The position numbers and the translations under genes were made by a program. Below the pieces are notes generated by a model that worked only from the letters and a program-made list of their open reading frames with translations, did not search any database and was not told the origin of the DNA. Below, in pieces: positions 1-5,595 of a stretch of 6,924 bases of DNA (position 1 is the stretch's first letter; every line of letters begins with the position of its first letter). Origin of the DNA: Oscillospiraceae bacterium (GTDB taxonomy: Bacteria > Bacillota > Clostridia > Oscillospirales > Ruminococcaceae); NCBI GenBank assembly GCA_009782665.1, contig WRIP01000064.1:1-6924 (forward strand). Direction: 5' to 3'.

Positions 1-1045
1 CGTAGTCGATTTCATATGTAACTAGAAGGGTTTCACCTTCCAGCAGAGTGAATCCGCCACCAGGAAAATCAAATGTTATCCTCTGGAAATAGCCATCCAT
101 GTTATATAAGTCGTTATCTATAGTATATGTAATATCACCTGTACCATCTTTCTTTGCTTTAATGTCTAAACCTTTTAGAGTACCATCAGCTGATAACACA
201 TCTATGTACAGAGTCTTACCGATTATGTACTCATTGAGGTTCCAATAGAATCCCTCACCAGCGATCTCTTTACAATCAGTGATTCTTGGTTCATCCCAAA
301 AATCATGAACCAACCAATCTCCTTTTTCTGCAGTTAGCGAAACTGTATACTCTACAATCTCATTATCTCTATCTAACACTGCATCTTTTGCAAGTTCGAT
401 TTCAGGTTCGTGTTGCTCTACTGTTACTTCAATTGTTACTCCATTACCGAAGTCTATATCTTGGTTATCTCCAAGTTGAGTAAATGTTGCATCCAAGAAT
501 AAGAAGAAGGTAGTATTCTCAAAATGGTCAAAAAAGATTTTTTGTGAAGTTACACCGTTGACTTCTCTTTCTACTTCAAGGAATTTTACCTTGATTACAT
601 TAGTACCTGCGTCAGCATAAAAATACCCTACAACTTCGTCTGTCTTATCGTCTATGATCTCAACCCCATTATAGGTTTCCGTTAGAATGAGATTTGCTGG
701 TAAGTTGTATACTAAAAAACCCTCAGAGTCATGTTTGAACTGCCTGCCATCATCAATTTCACTAAAACTAATTTGTATGAGGTACTCATCACCCTTAATA
801 CACTCGCCACCATCAATTACTTCATCATCGTTCTTTTTGTCAAATATCTGTACGGTACTTACATACTTATTGAGATCTGAATCGTAAGATATGGCTGCCT
901 GTGTAAATGGAACTCCTAAACTGGCAAAAACTCCAAAAAGTATTGTCAGAGTGAGAACAATATTCATCACTCTTTGAGCTAATCTTCCTATATTCTTCCT
1001 ACCGAAAAGATTGCTGCCTGATTTTCTTGTTCTCTCTGTCTTCAT
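1..1045 (-). CDS. Secreted adhesin-like surface protein, N-terminal part (runs off left edge)
   Basis: The frame is open from an ATG at 1045 to the window edge, 348 codons with no stop, so the C-terminus is missing. A clear ribosome binding site (AGGAG at 1055-1051, 5 bases before ATG) fixes the start. Residues 1-25 are strongly basic, residues 26-45 form a hydrophobic core (VMNIVLTLTILFGVFASLGV), and a signal-peptidase-like site follows near TQA-A at 50/51, so the protein is exported. After it come beta-rich, acidic sequences: about residues 52-205 (with a Y-N-L-P segment near 113-116) and a second domain from about 213, whose start (ELAKDAV, then EIVEYTVSLTAEKGD) resembles the first strands of DUF11/Cna-B-like isopeptide-forming domains, with Lys220 where the isopeptide lysine usually lies. 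The family is inferred from this style, not from a diagnostic motif. A sortase signal or more repeats would lie beyond the window. The gene looks more AT-rich than the operon to the right. Confidence 0.8.
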   Translation of the reverse strand, partial: MKTERTRKSGSNLFGRKNIGRLAQRVMNIVLTLTILFGVFASLGVPFTQAAISYDSDLNKYVSTVQIFDKKNDDEVIDGGECIKGDEYLIQISFSEIDDGRQFKHDSEGFLVYNLPANLILTETYNGVEIIDDKTDEVVGYFYADAGTNVIKVKFLEVEREVNGVTSQKIFFDHFENTTFFLFLDATFTQLGDNQDIDFGNGVTIEVTVEQHEPEIELAKDAVLDRDNEIVEYTVSLTAEKGDWLVHDFWDEPRITDCKEIAGEGFYWNLNEYIIGKTLYIDVLSADGTLKGLDIKAKKDGTGDITYTIDNDLYNMDGYFQRITFDFPGGGFTLLEGETLLVTYEIDY

Positions 1046-1050
1046 TCTTA

Positions 1051-1055
1051 CTCCT
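1051..1055 (-). promoter_or_regulatory. Ribosome binding site of the adhesin gene
   Basis: AGGAG on the minus strand, five bases (TAAGA) before the ATG at 1045. It decides the start of the adhesin reading frame and has the same AGGAGTAAG arrangement as the site before the S51 peptidase gene. Confidence 0.75.
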
Positions 1056-1104
1056 ATAAAATTTATTATGATTTGTTACTCGGGAATTCATGGTCATGGT
1101 CGAA

Positions 1105-1127
1105 ATGCTAGCTAGCATAGCTAGCAT
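1105..1127. repeat. Perfect inverted repeat, 9-bp arms, GCTAGC-rich
   Basis: ATGCTAGCT (1105-1113), a 5-base spacer AGCAT, then AGCTAGCAT (1119-1127), the exact reverse complement of the left arm. The first 14 bases, ATGCTAGCTAGCAT, are also a perfect palindrome by themselves, and on the minus strand ATGCTAGCT occurs twice in tandem. It lies about 60 bases before the adhesin start and next to a possible -10 element, so an operator or a 5' leader hairpin is plausible. On the minus strand it is followed by TTTCG only, which is too short a T run for a convincing terminator. Confidence 0.7.
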
Positions 1128-1152
1128 ATATAGCAGATATAACTGTCTGCAA
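1125..1152 (-). promoter_or_regulatory. Possible promoter of the adhesin gene
   Basis: On the minus strand TTGCAG (1152-1147) is followed after 16 bases by TATATG (1130-1125), in the context TGCTATATATG, which also contains an extended -10 form (TG-C-TATATA). Transcription would start near 1118, inside the palindrome at 1105-1127, giving a leader of about 70 bases. Matches to consensus are partial, so this is a candidate only. Confidence 0.3.
1133..1150. repeat. Small imperfect hairpin GCAGATA/TGTCTGC
   Basis: GCAGATA (1133-1139) can pair with TGTCTGC (1144-1150) across a 4-base loop. The pairing has one G-U wobble if transcribed from the plus strand and one A-C mismatch on the minus strand. 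It lies between the reductase stop and the adhesin promoter candidate, partly inside that candidate. It could be a protein-binding site or half of a weak terminator pair with the neighbouring palindrome; no T tract follows. Confidence 0.35.
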
Positions 1153-1192
1153 TAGTTGATAATATATCCTACCCTATATCAAAAGTGAGAGA

Positions 1193-2221
1193 CTAGGATA
1201 GTTCGGCAATATACTTGTCCCAGAAACTGACACGTTCCTTAAGTAGTTTTGGAATGTTGAGGTTGTATGGACATCGCGTCATACATACCCCACATTCAAT
1301 ACAGCTTCTTGCTTTATCCATATTTTCACTTGACATAGATACTGCTCTATCCGGCGGTACGCGCTTTATCATACTCTCGACCGTTAATACTCCACTGATT
1401 CCGATAGATTGCGGACAGGGTTGACAGTAATCACATCGATGACACCAACTGTCTCCCAGCTCCAGTTTCTCTCTTTCGATTGCAGCGGCTTCCTCTACCG
1501 TAAAACCAACCGGTTCACTTAGTATTGATACTATCTCCTGCATTTCCGACAGCTTTTCTATACCGGGATCGGGTACGATATTGTCAAACTGAGATAGATA
1601 TTTCATCGACAATCTGGCATTACTCAGCAGACCCCCACCGAAAGGTTTCATGGCTATGAAACCCATATCCAGCTGCTTAGCTAACGGGATAGCTTCTTCT
1701 GCGGCTGTATCATCAACATAGTTAAAGGGAAGCTGAATCACATCGAAGTGGTTTTCTTTCATTATCTTAAGTGAAAGAGGTATGGAATGACTGGAAAAAG
1801 CCGGAAATCTAACCTTCCCGGACTGCACAGCTTCCATCATACCTTCAAACGCTCCTTCTTCACCCATTATCTGGGCATAGGATTCTTCAGAAGATATTCC
1901 GTGATGTTGATATATGTCTATATAATCTACTCCTAATCGCTTAAGAGATAAATCGAGATTTTCGAGAAATGTCTTCTTATCTTTGGCTCCTGATTTAGTA
2001 GCAATAACAATACTGTCTCGGTTAACGCCTTTAATGGCCATACCAATCCGTTCTTCCGACGTAGTATACCCATTAGCAGTATCTATGAAATTTACACCCA
2101 AATCCAATACTCCGCGGACCACCTTTACGGCTTGCTCGGTTGTAAGGCGTTGAATGGGTATTCCACCAAATGCAACTTTGGTGACCATCAACTCGGTCCG
2201 TCCAAACCTGACTTTTTCCAT
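1193..2221 (-). CDS. Aldo/keto reductase with C-terminal Fe-S cluster region
   Basis: A 342-residue protein. Residues 1 to about 235 are an aldo/keto reductase TIM barrel, beginning with the typical FGRTELMVTKVAFGG. All four residues of the family's catalytic tetrad are in place: Asp47 (FIDTA), Tyr52, Lys76 (IATKSG) and a histidine at 106/107 (YQHHG). The C-terminus has two cysteine groups: C260-x2-C263-x2-C266-x2-C269-P and a ferredoxin-type C307-x2-C310-x2-C313-x3-C317-P, enough for one or two [4Fe-4S] clusters. This architecture is common in anaerobes and implies electron transfer to or from ferredoxin-like partners; the substrate is not predictable. GGAG lies 6 bases before the ATG; the stop is TAG. 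It is separated from kamA by about 480 bases with its own promoter candidate, so it is probably transcribed separately, and no direct link to the upstream operon is visible. Confidence 0.9.
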   Translation of the reverse strand: MEKVRFGRTELMVTKVAFGGIPIQRLTTEQAVKVVRGVLDLGVNFIDTANGYTTSEERIGMAIKGVNRDSIVIATKSGAKDKKTFLENLDLSLKRLGVDYIDIYQHHGISSEESYAQIMGEEGAFEGMMEAVQSGKVRFPAFSSHSIPLSLKIMKENHFDVIQLPFNYVDDTAAEEAIPLAKQLDMGFIAMKPFGGGLLSNARLSMKYLSQFDNIVPDPGIEKLSEMQEIVSILSEPVGFTVEEAAAIEREKLELGDSWCHRCDYCQPCPQSIGISGVLTVESMIKRVPPDRAVSMSSENMDKARSCIECGVCMTRCPYNLNIPKLLKERVSFWDKYIAELS

Positions 2222-2258
2222 TATCTACTCCATTTCACACTACTTTGAATCTATGTAC

Positions 2259-2287
2259 ATTATATAATCGTAAGACGCATCTGAATG
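2259..2287 (-). promoter_or_regulatory. Possible promoter of the aldo/keto reductase gene
   Basis: A perfect TATAAT -10 hexamer lies on the minus strand at 2264-2259, about 38 bases before the reductase ATG. At the normal 17-base spacing the -35 position is only CATTCA (2287-2282); TTACAT lies 20 bases upstream. The good -10 box and its place in a long spacer support it, and the poor -35 suggests an activator or simply a weak promoter. Confidence 0.4.
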
Positions 2288-2535
2288 TAAGTATGTTTCT
2301 CAGCTCTTGATACTGTCTACTTGAACCTTGTGAATAGCTAACTTAATTTAACACATTCCGAGGTAAAATGAATAACACAAAGAAACTATCCTACCTCAGA
2401 AATGAATAGAGCACAGTAAAAATTTGAACAGTTTATGAACTATCCAGGGTCTAATATATGAGAAGAAAAGACAAATAATTCTTTTTTGAAATATGTCACT
2501 TACTGACACATGTTGGTATTCTAAGATAAATGATA

Positions 2536-2573
2536 CACCTACTCTTCTCGACGATACAAGAGAAGAATAGGTG
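2536..2573 (-). repeat. Hairpin with 14-bp stem downstream of kamA
   Basis: CACCTACTCTTCTC (2536-2549) and GAGAAGAATAGGTG (2560-2573) are inverted repeats with one difference, across a 10-base loop. Read as RNA from the minus strand the odd pair is a G-U wobble, so all 14 positions pair; from the plus strand it is a C-A mismatch. That asymmetry favours a minus-strand RNA structure, about 130 bases after the kamA stop. No T run follows on either strand, so it is not a standard intrinsic terminator. It could protect the 3' end of the operon mRNA, belong to a leader or small RNA, or be a repeat element. Confidence 0.6.
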
Positions 2574-2591
2574 ATAAAGTATAGATATTCT

Positions 2592-2612
2592 AGTGTTTTC
2601 CAGTGTTTTTCC
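2592..2612. repeat. Short tandem repeat, two copies of AGTGTTTTCC
   Basis: AGTGTTTTCC (2592-2601) is followed directly by AGTGTTTTTCC (2602-2612), differing by one extra T. It sits just beside the hairpin. It may be a double protein-binding site or chance; two copies prove little. Confidence 0.35.
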
Positions 2613-2622
2613 AAAATACCTC

Positions 2623-2636
2623 GTTACATATGCAAC
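2623..2636. repeat. Imperfect 14-base palindrome GTTACATATGCAAC
   Basis: The two halves around the central CATATG match except for one pair (GTTA/GCAAC side), giving the symmetry expected of a dimeric regulator's site. It lies in the spacer after kamA, far from the promoter candidate, so its role is uncertain. Confidence 0.25.
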
Positions 2637-2703
2637 TGCACCGGAACGCACAGTCCCCTTCCTGTAACACTGACTACCTATTGATAGTTAACTCCAAATA
2701 TAG

Positions 2704-3825
2704 CTATTCAGTTAGATATTCGATGTATCGGTAGAGGTTACCTTGATAGTTTCTCATGACCATTTCACACTCCGTCCGGGAGGCAATAAAGTCCGGATTG
2801 ATGGGTATTTTTCCTCCTCCACCCGGAGCATCAATGACGAATTTAGGTATAGCAAATCCGGTAATATTACCGGTCAGTGACTCAATTAATTTGATTCCTA
2901 CATCGACTTTAGTTCGGAAATGACCTATCCCTTCATTCAGATCGCACTGATAGAGATAGTAAGGTCTGACTCGTGCTTTGACTAACCCCAGCAGTAATGA
3001 CTTCATAGTTTCGTAATCGTCATTAATGTTTCTGAGTAAGACACTTTGGTTAGAGAGTGGAATTCCAGCATCAACAATTGCATTACAGGCTGCTACTGCT
3101 TGATGTGACAGCTCGTTTGGATGATTGAACTGGGTGTTAATCCATAACGGGTGATACTTCTTTAGCATATCCAGTAAAGACTCGGTGATGCGCATTGGCA
3201 TCACTACAGGTATACGTGTTCCAATTCGTATTATCTCCACATGGTCTATAGCAAAGAGTTTTTGCAGAATACTTTCGAGATAGTCATCTCCCAGTGCAAG
3301 TGGATCCCCTCCAGAGATGAGTACATCCCGTATTGCAGGGGTTGCTGCAATATATTCTACTCCCCTATTAATCTCCTGCTCACTCAATAGAAACCCTTCA
3401 TCACCTACCCGCACCTTTCGAATACAATGACGACAGTAGACCGCACATTGATGAGAGACGAGGAAAAGCACTCGATCGGGATAACGATGCACGATGTTCG
3501 GTACCGGGCTACTTGCTTCCTCAGCTAATGGGTCAACCATCTCTCCCTCATGTACTATCTGTTCTTTAATAGAAGGGACCGATTGCATCCTGATTGGACA
3601 TGATGAATCATCAACCGACATCAATGACGCATAATATGGAGTTATTGCCATCGAGTAGTTACCTAGACAGATTTCTATCTCTTGTTTTTCTTGTTCACTC
3701 AGTGTAGTAATCTCAGCTAAAGTATCTACATCGGTTATTCGATGTCTATACTGCCAATGCCAGTCATCCCAGAGAGGGTCATTTGGGTATACCCCAAAAT
3801 GCTTGAACACCCTGTCATTCATCAT
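2704..3825 (-). CDS. kamA: KamA-family radical SAM lysine 2,3-aminomutase
   Basis: A 373-residue radical SAM, PLP-dependent enzyme, expected to convert L-lysine to L-beta-lysine in the cytoplasm. Visible features are the N-terminal WHWQYRHRI segment, the cluster motif C127-x3-C131-x2-C134 (CAVYCRHCIR), the SAM-binding SGGDPL at 171-176, RIGTRIPV at 200-207 and NTQFNHPNE at 230-238. Lys339 in DAPGGGGK is the PLP-binding lysine. Asp295 (LYQCD) and Asp332 correspond to Clostridium subterminale Asp293 and Asp330, which hold the lysine side-chain amine; this supports lysine over glutamate as substrate. Oddly, the protein ends soon after RNYQG and lacks the C-terminal zinc cysteines (and the matching Cys268) of the clostridial enzyme, which has about 416 residues. 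The ATG at 3825 overlaps the ligase stop by 4 bases (ATGA); a second Met follows at once. Stop TAG. The family is nearly certain and the exact substrate likely. Confidence 0.93.
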   Translation of the reverse strand: MMNDRVFKHFGVYPNDPLWDDWHWQYRHRITDVDTLAEITTLSEQEKQEIEICLGNYSMAITPYYASLMSVDDSSCPIRMQSVPSIKEQIVHEGEMVDPLAEEASSPVPNIVHRYPDRVLFLVSHQCAVYCRHCIRKVRVGDEGFLLSEQEINRGVEYIAATPAIRDVLISGGDPLALGDDYLESILQKLFAIDHVEIIRIGTRIPVVMPMRITESLLDMLKKYHPLWINTQFNHPNELSHQAVAACNAIVDAGIPLSNQSVLLRNINDDYETMKSLLLGLVKARVRPYYLYQCDLNEGIGHFRTKVDVGIKLIESLTGNITGFAIPKFVIDAPGGGGKIPINPDFIASRTECEMVMRNYQGNLYRYIEYLTE

Positions 3826-4430
3826 TTATTTCCTCCCTCCGCTTCACAAGACAGCGCAATATATGAGTTAAGCGAGTATCGCATCATTGCTGTCTTGAGG
3901 ATCTGAACTATGAGCGAGGTATATCCTATACCTGAAAACTCTGCTATCATCGGAAAATCACTGTACCCTGGTGCTAGACCGGGTAGCGGATTTATCTCTA
4001 TGAAGTAGACTTCATTAAATTCATTGACACGAAAGTCCACTCTTGCCATATCCTTACAGCCAAACAGTTTAAACGCTTTTCCTGCCATGTCAGATAACTC
4101 CCTAATAACAGCATGGGGAATCTTTGAAGTTACCGTGTACTCGATGTATTCTTGGAAGTTTTGTTTTATATCATACCCGTAAACCGAATGATTCTTATCC
4201 TTAAATACTATCTCCATCGGTTCAAAAACCTTAATATCCTTACCGTTACCTAGAATTCCTACTGTAAACTCTCTGCCCTCAATGAACTCCTCGACTAAGA
4301 GAGTTTCTTTCTGTTTAAATCTACTCATGAGCATTGCTTCGAGTTGTATTCGGTCGTAGACAACCGAATCACTTGAGATACCCTTACTGGAACCTTCCGC
4401 ATTCGGTTTCACGATTACCGGATAGTGCAA
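3822..4430 (-). CDS. C-terminal half of the interrupted ATP-grasp ligase
   Basis: An open 202-codon frame after the premature stop, beginning at a possible TTG (4430) that has no visible ribosome binding site, so independent translation is doubtful. It contains the ATP-grasp core: YPVIVKPNAEGSSKG (residues 3-17, ATP-binding lysine and glycine-rich loop), LLVEEFIEG (44-52), the RVDFR strand (130-134) and the metal-binding EINPLPGL (145-152), ending in EGGNK. All core motifs are intact and no further stop or shift is present, showing that the gene was under selection until recently or still is. Confidence 0.5.
   Translation of the reverse strand: MHYPVIVKPNAEGSSKGISSDSVVYDRIQLEAMLMSRFKQKETLLVEEFIEGREFTVGILGNGKDIKVFEPMEIVFKDKNHSVYGYDIKQNFQEYIEYTVTSKIPHAVIRELSDMAGKAFKLFGCKDMARVDFRVNEFNEVYFIEINPLPGLAPGYSDFPMIAEFSGIGYTSLIVQILKTAMMRYSLNSYIALSCEAEGGNK
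3831..3840 (-). promoter_or_regulatory. Strong ribosome binding site of kamA inside the ligase gene
   Basis: GGAGGGAGGA on the minus strand lies just 5 bases before the kamA ATG and within the last codons of the ligase gene. Its strength means kamA can be translated independently even if ribosomes stop early in the broken ligase frame. Confidence 0.7.
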
Positions 4431-4457
4431 ATCAGTCGGTATTTCGTCATCAGCTGT

Positions 4458-4460
4458 TTA
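4458..4460 (-). other. Premature in-frame TAA stop codon
   Basis: Minus-strand context is ACA CTT TAA ACA GCT. One base change would restore a sense codon such as CAA, GAA, AAA or TTA. It falls in the linker between the N-terminal and ATP-grasp domains, a variable place in the family. No hairpin typical of selenocysteine or readthrough sites was noticed just downstream, and the codon is TAA rather than TGA or TAG. Confidence 0.8.
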
Positions 4461-4865
4461 AAGTGTCACCCATTTTGGTGTTCTTATCCCGGATGATTTT
4501 GCTAACAGTTTGGTGATAGTCTTATCCAATGTCAGACACATAGTCGTCTCATCAGAGCCGGTATATGGTATATCTAGGAAACTGAGTATCGCAGGTATCT
4601 GTGCTTCTCTTCCACGTCCGTTAGTTCCCTCGGCTATGTTGAAGACGATGTCTGGGCGGTTATATATAAGCTGCTCAATCGGACCTAATGATAGATCGAC
4701 CAACATAACTCGACTTACCACAGTTTCTAGTGCCTTACGAATAGCTTCAATAGTCGAAATATCATCGAACTCTGCGTCATCTTCAGTAACAGATAGGGGA
4801 TCCTTCAGATTATATGTTATAGCTACTGTCAAGGGATATACTGCTCGGTTAGTGTTATTATTCAA
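4458..4865 (-). CDS. N-terminal half of the interrupted ATP-grasp ligase
   Basis: 135 codons from TTG at 4865 to the premature TAA. It holds the N-terminal domain of the DD-ligase fold: the first strand VAITYNLKD (14-22) and the highly characteristic VFNIAEG (74-80), GREAQIPA (85-92), IPYTGSD (99-105) and LDKTITK (113-119) series that leads into the central ATP-grasp domain, followed by GIRTPKW. On its own this piece lacks all ATP- and magnesium-binding residues of the ATP-grasp core, so it would be inactive unless joined to, or folded with, the second half. Confidence 0.6.
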   Translation of the reverse strand: MNNNTNRAVYPLTVAITYNLKDPLSVTEDDAEFDDISTIEAIRKALETVVSRVMLVDLSLGPIEQLIYNRPDIVFNIAEGTNGRGREAQIPAILSFLDIPYTGSDETTMCLTLDKTITKLLAKSSGIRTPKWVTL

Positions 4866-5571
4866 TTACTAATAGTCCTCTTTTCGGTGTTACTGAATAT
4901 CTGTCATCAACATATCTGAATTCGAGGATGTCGGTATTATATCCCGTTAGTTCACCGCTTGAAGTAGCTGTGATGATACCATATGACGGGATTCCGTATC
5001 CCAAGGAATCTTCTCCCAATAATCGGAGTGCTGTTTTTAGTTCTATCCAATCCTCATCTTCGGCATGTGTATCGAAGACTGCCGGAATAATACCGAGACA
5101 GTCGAAGATTTTGAGATTTTTGCCGTTCCCGGTTTCATCCATGTTTACCCAATACCTACCCATCATAATGGTACCGGCTGAGATACAGATGAATTGCTTA
5201 CCCTCTGAATACATGCGGCAAAGGAAGTCTGCCAAATTATGATGGTGCAACCAGTTCATTCCATCTTCGACCTCACCACCCGATATGAAAATGATATCGG
5301 AGTTTTGAAGCAGTGCTTTAGAAGCCTTAATATCAACATCCTCTCTTGCGAGTCTGAGAAAGTCTATCTGCACCACACCGAGTCGCTCTAGAAATTCACT
5401 CATCGATACAAAGGACGATTCTCGATCACCGTTTGCAGCTCCGATATATACAGCTTTATTGCCTTGAAACTGCATAGTGTTTTGTCGCAACAACAGATTC
5501 AAGCGGTCGGTGTCTATGGGACCGCCGCCTGAAAAAAGTATCGCTTTTTTAGTTCTATCGTGTTCTTTCAT
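4858..5571 (-). CDS. S51-family (dipeptidase E / cyanophycinase-like) serine peptidase homologue
   Basis: 237 residues from the ATG at 5571, which has AGGAG 4 bases upstream; a TTG at 5586 would add five residues but has a poorer site. The fold is class-I glutamine-amidotransferase-like: an early strand with FSGGGPIDTDRL, AVYIGAANGD, the IIFISGGE strand (residues 93-100), and the nucleophile elbow ICISAGT with Ser131. His169 in FDTHAED fits the catalytic histidine, and Asp145 lies at about the spacing of the peptidase E aspartate. Known members cut Asp-X dipeptides or the beta-Asp-Arg units of cyanophycin. The usual GIDE-like segment is GIPS here, so specificity may differ or activity may be reduced. 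The product is expected to be cytoplasmic (no signal peptide). Its place between an activating enzyme and a ligase suggests that it trims or recycles a small amide in the same pathway (inference). Its TAA stop lies inside the start of the ligase gene. Confidence 0.82.
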   Translation of the reverse strand: MKEHDRTKKAILFSGGGPIDTDRLNLLLRQNTMQFQGNKAVYIGAANGDRESSFVSMSEFLERLGVVQIDFLRLAREDVDIKASKALLQNSDIIFISGGEVEDGMNWLHHHNLADFLCRMYSEGKQFICISAGTIMMGRYWVNMDETGNGKNLKIFDCLGIIPAVFDTHAEDEDWIELKTALRLLGEDSLGYGIPSYGIITATSSGELTGYNTDILEFRYVDDRYSVTPKRGLLVIE

Positions 5572-5575
5572 CTTA

Positions 5576-5580
5576 CTCCT
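5576..5580 (-). promoter_or_regulatory. Ribosome binding site deciding the S51 gene start
   Basis: AGGAG on the minus strand, four bases (TAAG) before the ATG at 5571. It lies inside the longer frame that would begin at TTG 5586, which argues for the ATG start and a 24-base gap from the upstream gene's stop. Confidence 0.6.
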
Positions 5581-5595
5581 ATTCAACTATCCCTG

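Larger units (their letters stand above)
2222..2703. other. Long non-coding spacer between kamA and the reductase gene
   Basis: Some 480 bases without a convincing gene. It holds the candidate reductase promoter (2259-2287), a 14-bp hairpin (2536-2573), a tandem AGTGTTTTCC repeat (2592-2612) and an imperfect palindrome (2623-2636). A 72-codon frame at 2614-2396 is rejected as coding. No tRNA, recognised riboswitch or T-tract terminator was seen, so the end of the operon transcript is unresolved. The length is unusual next to the tightly packed genes upstream, which leaves room for a leader or small RNA. Confidence 0.6.
3822..4865 (-). pseudogene. D-Ala-D-Ala-ligase-like ATP-grasp amino acid ligase, interrupted by one in-frame stop
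   Basis: Read through, this is a 346-residue ATP-grasp protein of normal family length whose only defect is TAA at codon 136 (4460-4458). Both halves are in the same frame and join smoothly (RTPKWVTL, stop, TADDEIPTDLHYPVIVKP), so there is no frameshift or missing sequence. ATP-grasp enzymes of this type form an acyl phosphate with ATP and couple it to an amine; here the donor and acceptor amino acids are unknown. Given kamA directly downstream, a beta-lysine amide bond is my inference. The start is TTG at 4865, 8 bases inside the end of the S51 gene, with GAGG 11 bases upstream and in-frame TAG-TAA immediately before it. The end overlaps kamA by 4 bases. TAA ends two other genes here, so it is a normal stop codon. 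It may be a recent mutation, a sequence error, or, less likely, a readthrough site. Confidence 0.75.

Noticed and set aside
1083..1104. GAATTCATGGTCATGGTCG looks like the lacZ-alpha/EcoRI region of cloning vectors, next to NheI-like GCTAGC repeats, suggesting contamination.
   Set aside because: It differs from the vector sequence (the ATTACG between the repeat and GAATTC is missing), is very short, and lies between two native-looking genes.
2536..2573. The hairpin as an intrinsic terminator for kamA.
   Set aside because: No T run follows the stem on the minus strand (next bases are TATCATTTATC), and the stem lies 130 bases after the stop.
2396..2614. A 72-codon minus-strand frame in the spacer after kamA, starting at TTG.
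   Set aside because: It has no recognisable domain, runs straight through the 14-bp hairpin, has an unusual Phe/Ile/Tyr/Ser-rich composition and uses a rare start; chance is more likely.
2704..3825. KamA as EpmB (EF-P beta-lysylation) or glutamate 2,3-aminomutase.
   Set aside because: No EpmA-like partner is present, and the two Asp residues that bind the lysine side chain are both kept, unlike in glutamate 2,3-aminomutase. EpmB-like use cannot be fully excluded from one window.
4453..4462. The coronavirus-type slippery heptamer TTTAAAC occurs exactly at the premature stop of the ligase gene.
   Set aside because: Its phase relative to the reading frame is wrong (CTT TAA ACA instead of T TTA AAC), and both halves of the gene are already in the same frame, so a net frameshift would not help.
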